In this document: positions 19,333 through 30,827 of the stretch, piece after piece
Layout: each line of letters starts with the position of its first letter
How positions within the stretch are numbered: position 1 is the stretch's first letter
From: an uncultured Mycoplasma sp.
GTDB taxonomy: Bacteria; Bacillota_I; Bacilli_A; Mycoplasmatales; Metamycoplasmataceae
Direction of reading: 5' to 3'
Length of the DNA stretch: 32,803 bases
Assembly: GCA_949288045.1 (NCBI GenBank)
Contig: CASEIC010000029.1
Coordinates: forward strand, 1-32,803
Notes under the pieces: model-generated
Database searches by the model: none
What the model was told of the DNA's origin: nothing
The model's input: only the letters and a program-made list of their open reading frames with translations
Made by a program: the position numbers and the translations under genes

Positions 19333-19816
19333 ATGAGAGGAAAAGCGAAAAAGAACAAATTATTAATTACATTTTCAATTTTAATTCATTAGTATTTACA
19401 TCGCTTGCATATACTGAATATTTGAAAACTAATAAAAGATATTTATTAGTATTTTCATGATTAGAGATTTATTGATCAGTTATGATTGAACTATTCTTTT
19501 TTATAAATACAATTATGATTATTGTTTTCTTATCAATTTATTTATTTAACAAAATAAAAAATGAAGAATGTAGAAATAAAATATCATTTAAAAACAAACA
19601 AATAATTAGATGAATACTTTCGCTTTTAATAATACTTACTTATATCGTTTCATATATTTTATTGAAAAAGAAACCAGTCCAGGTTTGCTTATTTTTAATG
19701 ATTCCATCTCCAATTTTATTTCAATAAAATTAGTTATTAAAAATGTTATAGAACTTGTAAAAAATAAAAAGTATTCAAAAAATAAAATGAAAAATAATAC
19801 AGAATTTACAATATAG
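19333..19816 (+). pseudogene. Frameshifted small membrane protein gene
   Basis: An ATG at 19333 opens a short frame that stops at 19392. One base of shift in the AAAA run after the start gives a continuous frame to 19727 with about three hydrophobic segments (for example ELFFFINTIMIIVFLSIYLF and WILSLLIILTYIVSYILL) and TGA-encoded Trp. A second shift near 19720 would join the basic tail KNVIELVKNKKYSKNK that runs in a third frame to 19816. The simplest reading is a degraded gene of about 160 residues. Sequencing errors in the homopolymers would make it intact. The family is unknown; it lies upstream of the microcin-like locus and could be a relic of transport or immunity, which is speculation. 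Confidence 0.45.
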
Positions 19817-19827
19817 AATCTTTTAAA

Positions 19828-19851
19828 TAACCATTAATTTTAAGATGGTTA
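19828..19851 (+). other. Inverted repeat in the gap before the microcin-like locus
   Basis: TAACCAT pairs with ATGGTTA around a 10-base loop. No T-run follows it, so it is not a convincing terminator. Between 19817 and 20044 I otherwise see only a 25-codon candidate ORF (19882-19959) and the mccA promoter. Confidence 0.35.
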
Positions 19852-19881
19852 AGAAGTAGAGATTATTAATGGAGTGAAAAT

Positions 19882-19959
19882 ATGAAAATAAAAAATGAAA
19901 CATATTTGTTTTGTTTTTATTCTTTGATAAATGTTAAATTTTTGTTACAAATTAACTAA
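19882..19959 (+). CDS. Possible small ORF with C-terminal Asn
   Basis: A 25-codon frame with a good ribosome site (GGAG at 19871-19874, 7 bases before ATG). It starts MKIKNETYLF, is hydrophobic and ends in LLQIN. Because microcin C precursors must end in Asn, it could be a second or relic precursor. It could equally be a chance ORF in A/T-rich DNA. It contains no TGA codon. Confidence 0.25.
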   Translation: MKIKNETYLFCFYSLINVKFLLQIN

Positions 19960-19999
19960 TTTTTTGAGTAGCAAAAGAATAACATTATTTCAGGATTTG

Positions 20000-20005
20000 T
20001 ATAAT
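20000..20005 (+). promoter_or_regulatory. -10 box of the microcin-like locus
   Basis: A perfect TATAAT preceded by TTG. The expected start near 20012 gives a leader of about 33 bases carrying AAAGGGGG (20033-20040) four bases before the mccA ATG. No clear -35 box is found; the nearest TTGAGT (19964) is too distant. Confidence 0.6.
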
Positions 20006-20044
20006 TCTAACTATCAAATCCAAATTAAAATCAAAGGGGGATTT

Positions 20045-20083
20045 ATGATACCATCAACATGAGCTGTAAATGTATTTAATTAA
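20045..20083 (+). CDS. mccA: MccA-like microcin C precursor peptide
   Basis: A 12-residue peptide, MIPSTWAVNVFN, whose Trp6 is a TGA codon. Evidence for a real gene: a very strong ribosome site AAAGGGGG four bases upstream, a TATAAT at 20000-20005, position directly before a MccB-like gene (overlapping its longest frame by 14 bases), and a C-terminal Asn. All known MccA precursors (E. coli MRTGNAN, Helicobacter, Lactobacillus, Bacillus types) are short and end in Asn, the residue MccB converts to a phosphoramidate-linked nucleotide. In target cells, proteolysis of such products releases a non-hydrolysable aspartyl-adenylate analogue that blocks aspartyl-tRNA synthetase. The assignment is inference from architecture; the peptide is too short for homology alone. 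Confidence 0.75.
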
Positions 20084-22061
20084 TAAAAACAATTTTATTG
20101 GTTTTAAAAGATTTGTTAGAATAATGAACATTATTAAGCAAAAGAATAATGTTTATTATGTTTCAATTTTAATAAGTAGCAAAAGACCCCAATTTATAGA
20201 GATATCAGAAAAAGAGTATAAAGTTTTTAAAAATATTGATGGAACTAAGAGAATTTCTCAAATAATTGAAACTGAGAAATTAGATGAAAAGAATGTTTTT
20301 GATTTTCTTAAAAGATTAAATAATTTAAAAATTTTAGAAACTTCAACAGAAGAATTAAATGTTAAAAAAAGAAATATATATGATAGACATGATTTGTTTT
20401 TTGATATGTGTTTTGAGTTTGAAGAATTTACAAATAATTTATTAAACAAAACCATTTTGATAATAGGGTGTGGAGGTATTGGGAATAATTTAGTTTCTTC
20501 TTTATCAAGATCAGGAATAAAAAAATTTATATTATTGGATGATGATATTATTGAAGAAACAAATCTTACCAGACAGTTTTTATTTAATACTAATGACATT
20601 AATAAATATAAAGTTGATATTATTGAAAAAAGATTAAAAGAATTTGATTCAAATATTAATGTTATTAAAATTAAATCAACATTACAAGATAAGGAAGTGT
20701 TCGATTTATTAAAAAAACATAAGATTGATTTTGCTTTTTGTTCAGCAGATACTCCTCAAACTATAGCAATTGATGTATATAAGTTATGTAGAAAATTAAA
20801 AATTCCTTTTACTACTGTTGGATATCTCAATGATTTTGGTATATATGGACCAATTATTGATGAGGATAATATAAGATATGAACATTTCATTAGTTTTTCT
20901 GAAAATAATAACAATGTGATAAAAAATATTAATAAGAGATATCAAGCGCCTTCCTTTGGTCCTTTAAATTCATTCATTTCATCTTTAGCTATTTTTGATT
21001 TGTTCAAATATTTTAATAATAAATATGATTGTAAAACATATAATGTAAAAAGAATAATAAACTTTAATACATTAGAGAATCAAGATATAGATTTTAAAAG
21101 TAAAATAGGAGTATTTAATTTATCATCAAATCTTTCATATAAGTTTCAAGATAGAGTAAAATCAACTTTAAAAATTTTTGAATTAAACAAATTAAGTGTT
21201 GAATTAGGTAAATTAACATTCAATAAAGGAGATTACAGAAGCGGAAGTGTTAAAGATAGGGTTGATGAATTTAATTCCTTATTAAAAGATTCAAATATAA
21301 TGCTATCAATGATTGGTGGTTTTAATACTTCATCAACCTTAAGGTACATTGATTATGAAACAATAAAAATGAATGGTATTAAGGTTGTGGGTTGTTCAGA
21401 TACAACCGCTTTATTGTTAGCAATATATAAAATTACAAATCAAATAGTTTACTATGGTCCATCATTTTTAATGTCTTATAATGAGCAGAAATATATTAAG
21501 GAATTTAATATAAATCAATTTATAGATGTTGTGATAAATGATTTTTCTTCTAATAAAATATTTCTTCCTGAAAAAGTTACAATTGAAAGAGTTGATTGAA
21601 GTTTAAACAAAATCAAAGAAAAGAAATTAATAAAAAACAAAATTGAATTTATTAATAATTTAAAGATCGAGGAAATTCAAGGAAGATTAATAGGCGGTAA
21701 TTTAAACACTATGGCATCGTTAGTAGGAACTGAATTTATGCCTGAAATAAAAGAAGGAGATATCTTATTTATCGAGGATTCATATGTTAATGCATCAATA
21801 ACTGAAAGAAACATATCTGTCCTAAAAAATTCAGGAATACTTGATAAAGTTAGTGTAATAATAATTGGTTTGATTGAATCTTACGATGATGAAGGATCGA
21901 ATAGAAAACATATTAATATTATTCAAGAATTTTTAGATAATGATATTCCTATAATAAACAACTTCCCGTGTTCTCATATTCAACCGTCAATAATTTTGAA
22001 AATAGGCGCAACAATCAAAATTAATTTTGATAAGAAAACATTTGAATATGTTAAAAAATAA
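20070..22061 (+). CDS. MccB-MccF fusion: peptide nucleotidyltransferase plus self-immunity carboxypeptidase
   Basis: A 663-residue two-domain protein. Residues about 20-115 resemble the peptide-clamp/RRE region. Residues about 120-335 are a ThiF/E1-like MccB domain with the ATP loop GCGGIGN (133-139) and DDDIIEETNLTRQFLF (157-172), very close to E. coli MccB. From about residue 345 it is an S66 LD-carboxypeptidase of the MccF type, with the triad Ser443 (GCSDTTALL), Glu569 (LFIEDS) and His636 (CSHIQP); the spacings of 126 and 67 nearly equal those of MccF. Trp510, at the position of the MccF nucleotide-loop Trp, is the only TGA. The zinc cysteines of MccB are missing. ATG 20124 is an alternative start. 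Predicted role: nucleotidylate the MccA peptide and degrade the processed toxin. Confidence 0.88.
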
Positions 22062-22140
22062 AGGATATTTGAAAAAGCAAATGTAAGAAGAGACATAGCA
22101 TTATATATAAACTTCATTAAGAAAGCATTTTCAAAAAAAA

Positions 22141-22146
22141 TATAAT
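22141..22146 (+). promoter_or_regulatory. -10 box of manA
   Basis: TATAAT only 7 bases before the manA ATG. No Shine-Dalgarno sequence is present, so a leaderless transcript is likely. The gap 22062-22140 before it shows nothing else I can name. Confidence 0.55.
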
Positions 22147-22153
22147 ATTAAGT

Positions 22154-23068
22154 ATGAAAAAAATATTGAAAATAAGTCCACATTTTGAATATCGTGTTTG
22201 AGCAGGAGAAAATATTAAAAACATTTTTAATATTGATCAAGATTCTATAGGTGAAGCTTGGGTTATTTCTGCTTTTCAGGATAAATCATCAAAAATAGAA
22301 AATTTAAATAATGTTGATTTATATACATTTTATAATGACAAAAGAAATGCATATTTTTTTGGAAACTATAATTTATATTATGAATATCCATTATTATCAA
22401 AAATCATTGATGCAAAAGATGATTTATCAGTTCAGATTCACCCAGATAATGAATATGCAAAACAATTTGGTTCTTTAGGAAAAGCTGAATGTTGATATGT
22501 TTTAGACACAAAACCAAATAATTCAATAGTACTAGGTCATAATGTAAAGACATTGGATGATTTTAAATCAATGGTTAAATTGGGTAGATGAGATGAATTA
22601 TTAAAACACAAGCCTATCAAGAAAGGCGATTTTATTTATGTTGAATCAACAAAGATACATGCAATAAAAGGCGGTTCTTTAATTTTTGAATTACAACAAT
22701 CATCAGATATTACTTATCGTGTTTATGATTATGATAGATTAGATAAGGGCCAAAAGAGAGAATTGCATTTAGATCATGTTTTTAATTTAGTTAAAACTCC
22801 TGATATTGATTTAAATAAAAGTGAAATAACAAATAAAAGTGATTATCTGGTTTCAAATAAAATGTTTAATCTTTTATTAATTGAAAATGCAGGTAATAAA
22901 ACATATGAATTTAATGATGCATTATGACTACAAGTAACAGTTATTGATGGAGAAGGAAAAATTAATAATTTAAAATCTTATGCATTTGATTCATTTCTTA
23001 TTGCACATAACGAAAAATTGAATGTTTCAGGAAAAATGAAAATCTTAGTTTCATTTATAAATAATTAA
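22154..23068 (+). CDS. manA: Mannose-6-phosphate isomerase, class I
   Basis: A 304-residue cupin metalloenzyme interconverting mannose 6-phosphate and fructose 6-phosphate. The zinc-site motifs are present: LSVQIHPDNEYA (Gln and His), KAECWYVLD (Glu), and the YVESTKIHAIKGG block (His). The EL-QQSSDITYRVYDYDR signature of the short Firmicute-type enzyme follows. The length fits that subfamily (about 310). It has several TGA Trp codons. It is transcribed from its own TATAAT box without a leader, so it is probably separate from the microcin-like locus. Confidence 0.93.
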
Positions 23069-23113
23069 AATTTTAAAAATTAGTGATGAATAAATATTGA
23101 TTATTAATTAAGT

Positions 23114-23119
23114 TATAAT
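23114..23119 (+). promoter_or_regulatory. -10 box of HAD phosphatase gene
   Basis: TATAAT in the 84-base gap after manA, followed 23 bases later by GGAGG (23142-23146) and the ATG at 23153. Confidence 0.5.
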
Positions 23120-23152
23120 ATTAAATACATATTTAATATTTGGAGGAAAATA

Positions 23153-24019
23153 ATGAAGGATATTAAATTAAAGGATGTCAAATATGTTTTTTTTGATATG
23201 GATGGAACACTTTTAACATCAAATAGAACACCATCCCCTAGAACAATTGAAACATTAGATAAGTTATGAGCAAGGGGAATTAATTGTTCAATTGCAACTG
23301 GTAGACCATATTATTTTGCAAGAAACGAAATTAAAACAGTAAAACCACATTTGCCTGTTATTTCATGTAATGGTGCCCTTGTTTTTGATCCAAAAGAAAA
23401 GAAATTAATATCTTTTTCTTCAATATCAAAAGAAGTGACTCCAAAAATATTTGATATATTAGTTAAAAATGATGCTGTTGTTTGAATATACACAAAAGAG
23501 AAAATGTTTACATTAAAAAATGATATAACTAACCCAACATCTGCTTGAATTGATAGAATCAAAACAATTAATAGTAATTATCCTAAGGAGGATCAAGCTG
23601 AAATAATTGAAATTAAAAATCCGAATGATTTTGACATTGCACAATATGACATTATTAAATTTTTAATTATTTATTCTGAAATTCCATTAGAAAAATACAA
23701 AAAAATTGAAGAAGAAGTCAATAAATTGAGCGGTGTTTATATTGTTAGATCTCAAAACGAAGTGTTTGATATTATGCCTGAAGGTTTATCAAAAGGTAAC
23801 GGATTAAAAGTTTTACATGACAAAGGCTTGATTGATTTAAATCATACTTTAGTTTTTGGAGATGCTGAAAATGATATAAGTATGTTTAAAGTAGCTAAAT
23901 GATGCGTGGCTATGGGCAATGCACAAGAAAAAACAAAAGAAGCTGCAATGTTTGAAACTGACGATCATGACAATGATGGTATAGCTAATTTTTTTGATAA
24001 GTTGTTTAAAAATGAATAA
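23153..24019 (+). CDS. HAD-superfamily sugar phosphatase, Cof type
   Basis: A 288-residue Cof/YidA-type phosphatase. Motif I is FFDMDGTLL, with nucleophile Asp15 and acid/base Asp17; motif II is the Thr of SIATGRPYYFA; motif III Lys lies in EGLSKGNGL; motif IV is FGDAENDISMF. The type IIB cap sits between motifs II and III. These enzymes hydrolyse sugar phosphates, FMN or similar; the substrate is not predictable. GGAGG precedes the ATG with ideal spacing. The next gene begins 8 bases before this one ends. Confidence 0.92.
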
Positions 24020-24512
24020 TAAAAGTTTTGATTCCATTAAGTTAGAAAAAATAAAGATTAATGTTGAAAATAACAATTTTTGAGTTGTTCCTAGTTCAAT
24101 AAGATTATTTACACCAAAAAGAAAAGATTTTATTGTTAAGAAAGCAAAAAATTTGGAAGAAATATATAAAGGTAATAATATGCAAGTTGGAAATTATTAT
24201 CTTTCATTTAACAGAGATTACAATTTTAAATTGTTCAATGAGTTACAAAAACTCTCGTGTTTAAAAGATTTAAAGATAGATAAAAATGTTGAAAAAATAA
24301 TTGAAAAAGACAAAAACTATATATACAAACATAATAATGAAATAAGTTTGAAATTTGATGAAAAAAATTTATATAAAATTTTTAAAGGAAATTCATTTTT
24401 AATTAATGATAATTATTTTGAAAATTATGTAGAAATACTTAAATTAAAAGGTTTTAAAAATAATGAATGAATTTTTTATTGAAATGGGAGAAAATTTGAA
24501 TTAAGTAATTAA
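24012..24512 (+). CDS. Small Lys/Asn-rich protein, function unknown
   Basis: A 166-residue soluble, basic protein with no recognised domain, signal peptide or membrane segment. Trp residues occur as TGA near the N-terminus (NNNFWVVPSS) and C-terminus (NEWIFYWNGRKF). It overlaps the HAD gene by 8 bases, so the two are likely co-translated. The overlap and the two in-frame TGA codons used as Trp support a real gene. Confidence 0.7.
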
Positions 24513-24536
24513 TTTAATATTTAATATTAAATATAT

Positions 24537-24542
24537 TATAAT
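24537..24542 (+). promoter_or_regulatory. -10 box of P-type ATPase gene
   Basis: TATAAT 12 bases before the ATG at 24555, in an almost pure A/T gap; no Shine-Dalgarno sequence, so the transcript is probably leaderless or nearly so. Confidence 0.5.
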
Positions 24543-24554
24543 ATTTAATACTTT

Positions 24555-27557
<3,003 letters not shown>

Positions 27558-27568
27558 AAGGAGTTATT

Positions 27569-28603
27569 ATGAAACTTAAAAAAGTTACACCAAGAAACTC
27601 AAAAAATAGAAAATATGTTGCAAATTATTTTTTTATAGCTGATGAAATAATTGAAAAATATAAATCCGATTCAATTGTTACAATGCAATTTTTTCAAAGA
27701 AAAGAAACAGCAATTCTTGCGGGAATGAATGAAGCCTTACAATTTCTAAAAGATAATACAGATATTAAAAAATATAAAATTAAATATCTTCCAGAAGGGT
27801 CTAAAATCAAAGCTTTAGAGCCTGTTTTAGAATTAGAAGGACATTATATTGATTTTGGTATTTTTGAAGGTGTTATTGATGGAATATTAGCTCGTTCAAC
27901 TTCTATTGCAACAAATGCTTGAGAATGTAAGCAAGCGGCAAAGAAAAAAGATGTAATTTATATGGGCGATAGAGGTGATCACTATATGAATCAAGAAGTT
28001 GATGGTCTTGCTGTTGAAGTTGGAGGTCTTGTAGGACATTCAACAATGGCTGGATCAAGAGGTAATGAAGAAGTTATTTTTGGTTCAATTCCTCATGCAT
28101 TAATTCAACATTTTGATGGCGATATAGTAGCAGCTATGAAAGCATACAAAGATGTGTTTCCAAATGAAAAAGATTTAGTTGCTCTTGTTGATTTTTCAAA
28201 TGATGTTATTAAAGATTCATTAGCAGTTTTAAAAGTATTTGGAAAACAATTAAATGGTGTTCGTGTTGACACTTCAAAAAACATGATTGATCATATGTTT
28301 GACAAAGAAAAAAATAAAGAAAAGTTCAAAGGTGTTAATCCTGAACAAATTAAAAGATTAAGAAAAGCTCTTGATGAAAATGGTGGTAAACATGTAAGAA
28401 TTATTGTGTCTTCAGGATTTACTCCAGAAAAAATAGCAATGTTTGAAAAAGAAAAAACCCCAGTAGATGCTTATGGGGTTGGAGAACATATTCTTAAAAT
28501 AAATATTGGATTTACATGTGATGCTGTAAAAAATAATGGGAAAAATATAGCCAAAGAAGGAAGAGGATATAGAAATAATCCTAAATTGAAAGAGTTTAAA
28601 TAA
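27569..28603 (+). CDS. pncB: Nicotinate phosphoribosyltransferase
   Basis: A 344-residue enzyme joining nicotinate to PRPP, the first step of NAD salvage. Matching features: YFFIADEII and TMQFFQRKE near the N-terminus, EGVIDGILARSTSIATNAW, GSRGNEEVIFGSIPHALIQHF, LVDFSND, GVRVDTSKN and IIVSSGFTPEKI with AYGVGE (phosphate and nicotinate site). Length fits the short bacterial/archaeal form. AAAAGGAG precedes the ATG. One TGA Trp. Placed between a cation pump and gapN; NAD supply links it loosely to gapN. Confidence 0.9.
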
Positions 28604-28611
28604 TAAGCAAT

Positions 28612-28629
28612 TGGTTTATAAATAAACCA
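28612..28629 (+). terminator. Possible weak terminator hairpin after pncB
   Basis: TGGTTTAT and ATAAACCA form a near-perfect palindrome (two-base centre). There is no clear T-run after it, so termination is doubtful; it may only mark the boundary with gapN. Confidence 0.3.
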
Positions 28630-28640
28630 CTATTAAAATA

Positions 28641-28646
28641 TATAAT
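28641..28646 (+). promoter_or_regulatory. -10 box of gapN
   Basis: TATAAT 29 bases before the ATG at 28676, with a weak AGTAGG ribosome site in the short leader, the same motif as before the first EIIA gene at 9958. Confidence 0.5.
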
Positions 28647-28675
28647 TTATATATTACATAGAAAGTAGGTAATAT

Positions 28676-30112
28676 ATGGAAGGCAAATTAATTAAAGTAG
28701 TGGTAGGCGAAAAAGTAATTAACGATTTTGAAGATTCACTTCATGTTTTTTCTCCAATTAATAATCAAATTGTAGCTTCAATTCCAAAAGTAAGTAATGA
28801 AGTTCAAGTAAAAAATATATATAAAAATGCAAAATTAGCTTTTCAGAAATATAAAAAAACTTCATTTGAAGAAAGAAGACAAAGATTATTAAAATTTTGT
28901 GATTTGTTAAAAGAGAATTGAGATGAAATTTCTAATTTAATGGTTTGAGAAATAGCTAAACCAAAACATTTGGCAATTGAAGAAATTGATAGATCTATTG
29001 ATTATGTTAAACAAACAATTGTTGAATATGAGAAATTAATGAAAAATCCACTTGTTTATGATGAAAATGATCACAACATTGCAGGTAAAAAAGGAACATT
29101 TATTTATGAACCTGTTGGCGTAGTTTTAGCTATAAGTCCATTTAATTATCCAGTTAATTTATTAGTCTCAAAAATAGCTCCAGCATTAATTTCAGGAAAT
29201 GTAGTTGTTTATAAACCAGCAACACAAGGTTCGTGTGTTGGAGCATATATAAGCAATTTATTATATGAAGCAGGTTTTGATAATGGAGAAATAAGTTGTA
29301 TTGTAGGGAAAGGGTCAGAAATTGGTGATTTTATTATTGATAATCCTAATATTGACATGATTTCATTTACAGGAAGTACTACTATTGGTATTCAAATTGC
29401 TGAAAAAAATCCATTAATACCAGTTGTTCTAGAATTAGGTGGTAAAGATTCTGCTATTGTATTGAAAGATGCTGATTTAGAAAAAGCTACCAAAGAAATT
29501 GTAAGTGGTGCTTTTACATATAATGGGCAACGTTGTACAGCAATTAAAAGAGTTTTAGTTGATTCAAAAGTAGAAGGCAAATTATTAGAATTAATTGAAA
29601 ATGAAGTTGAAAAACTAACAATTGGTTCTGCAAAAGATGGAAATTTTAACATTACAGAAATGATAGATATTGCTTCAATTAAATACAATTTAGAGCTTTT
29701 ATTAGATGCAAATAAAAATGGGGCAAAAATTAATCAAAAAATAAAAAGAAAAGGAAATATTCTTTATCCAATTGTTTTACATAATGTTAGTTTAAATTGT
29801 AAAGTTGCCTGAGAAGAACAATTTGGTCCAATTTTACCTATTATTTCATTTGAAAAGGTTGATGATGTTATTGAAATTTGTAATGAATCTGAATATGGAC
29901 TTCAAACATCAATATTTACAAACAACATTGAACAAGCCAAAAGAATCGCATCACAATTGGATGTTGTTACTGTAAATATTAATAAATCTTCTTCAAGAAC
30001 ACCAGATATTTTCCCGTTTGGTGGAATTAAATTTTCTGGAAAAGGATTACAAGGAGTTAAAGATTCAATTCTGTCAATGAATAGAATTAAAGGAATTGTA
30101 GAAAATAATTAG
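28676..30112 (+). CDS. gapN: NADP-dependent non-phosphorylating glyceraldehyde-3-phosphate dehydrogenase
   Basis: A 478-residue aldehyde dehydrogenase. The catalytic Cys287 lies in YNGQRCTA and the general base Glu253 in VLELGGKDSA; SPFNYPVNL and the FTGSTTIG cofactor motif are present. The NGQRCTA context and the C-terminal NINKSSSRTPDIFPFGG block (substrate phosphate region) point to GapN, which oxidises glyceraldehyde 3-phosphate directly to 3-phosphoglycerate and makes NADPH. That is a main NADPH source in Mollicutes lacking the oxidative pentose phosphate branch. It is followed after 1 base by the next gene. Confidence 0.92.
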
Positions 30113-30113
30113 T

Positions 30114-30827
30114 ATGAGTGATTTAACTACATCAATGGATATTTTGCAAAATTTTGAAAATAAATGTAATGAAATAAAAGTTTGATATTCATTGTCAGGT
30201 ATTTCATTATTAGAAGCAAAATCAGAAAGAGAATATAATCAAAATGTTATTGAAGTTATGATGTTAGCTGAACACTATAATCGCTTTGTAAATGCTTTTT
30301 CTACTAATATTATTGATTCTTTGACAAGCGATAGCTATTTTTATTCTCTGCCTTTTTATTTTGAACCCGGAAACAATATTGTTATAAAGATAAACTTACT
30401 AGTTAAAGCAAGTGTTAAAAAAGCAGAAAAAACATATTCATTAATAAATTTAATTAGACAACGTGTTGGATACTATAAATCGATAAAAAGTGCTTCATCA
30501 TTTAAACAATCATTTTGAAAATCATTTTATAGTGTGGTTGGTTTATTTATAAGTCCTCTCACCTGACAAGAGATAAGTTCATCAATGTTTGTAGAAGAAC
30601 AAAATGGATATTTTTTAATTGATTCATTTAAACCTAATATCAATAAAAATTGAATTCCTTCTTTAACATTTAAAAGGAATGATGCTATTTGAAAAAATCA
30701 AAAAACAAAAGTTTTAAAAGAATGAGAATTAGTATTAATTAAAAGATATGGAAGAGATTGAGCAAAATCGCCCGAATTAGAGAAAAACCCTGAAACTTTT
30801 GAATGAATTAGTCAACACTTTAATTAA
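30114..30827 (+). CDS. Unknown protein encoded behind gapN
   Basis: A 237-residue protein without recognised motif, signal peptide or strong membrane segment. The N-terminal half is predicted helical; the C-terminal half contains about ten Trp, most encoded by TGA (NKNWIPSL, KEWELVLI, GRDWAKSP, FEWISQHF). It starts one base after the gapN stop, so it is translated from the same message. The 3' end overlaps the convergent RNase J gene by 4 bases. The function is not inferable from sequence. Confidence 0.72.

Noticed and set aside
19610-19816. 68-codon ORF as an independent gene
   Set aside because: There is no ribosome site, and its tail completes the hydrophobic protein read in a neighbouring frame, so it is better explained as part of a frameshifted gene.
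20070-22061. ThiF/MoeB/HesA sulfur-carrier activating enzyme
   Set aside because: No ubiquitin-like carrier or thiamin/molybdopterin gene is nearby; the TNLTRQ context and the fused MccF domain fit MccB much better.
24513-24554. A/T palindromes before the P-type ATPase as a terminator
   Set aside because: Many self-complementary ATATT segments occur by chance in such DNA; there is no G/C stem or defined T-tail.
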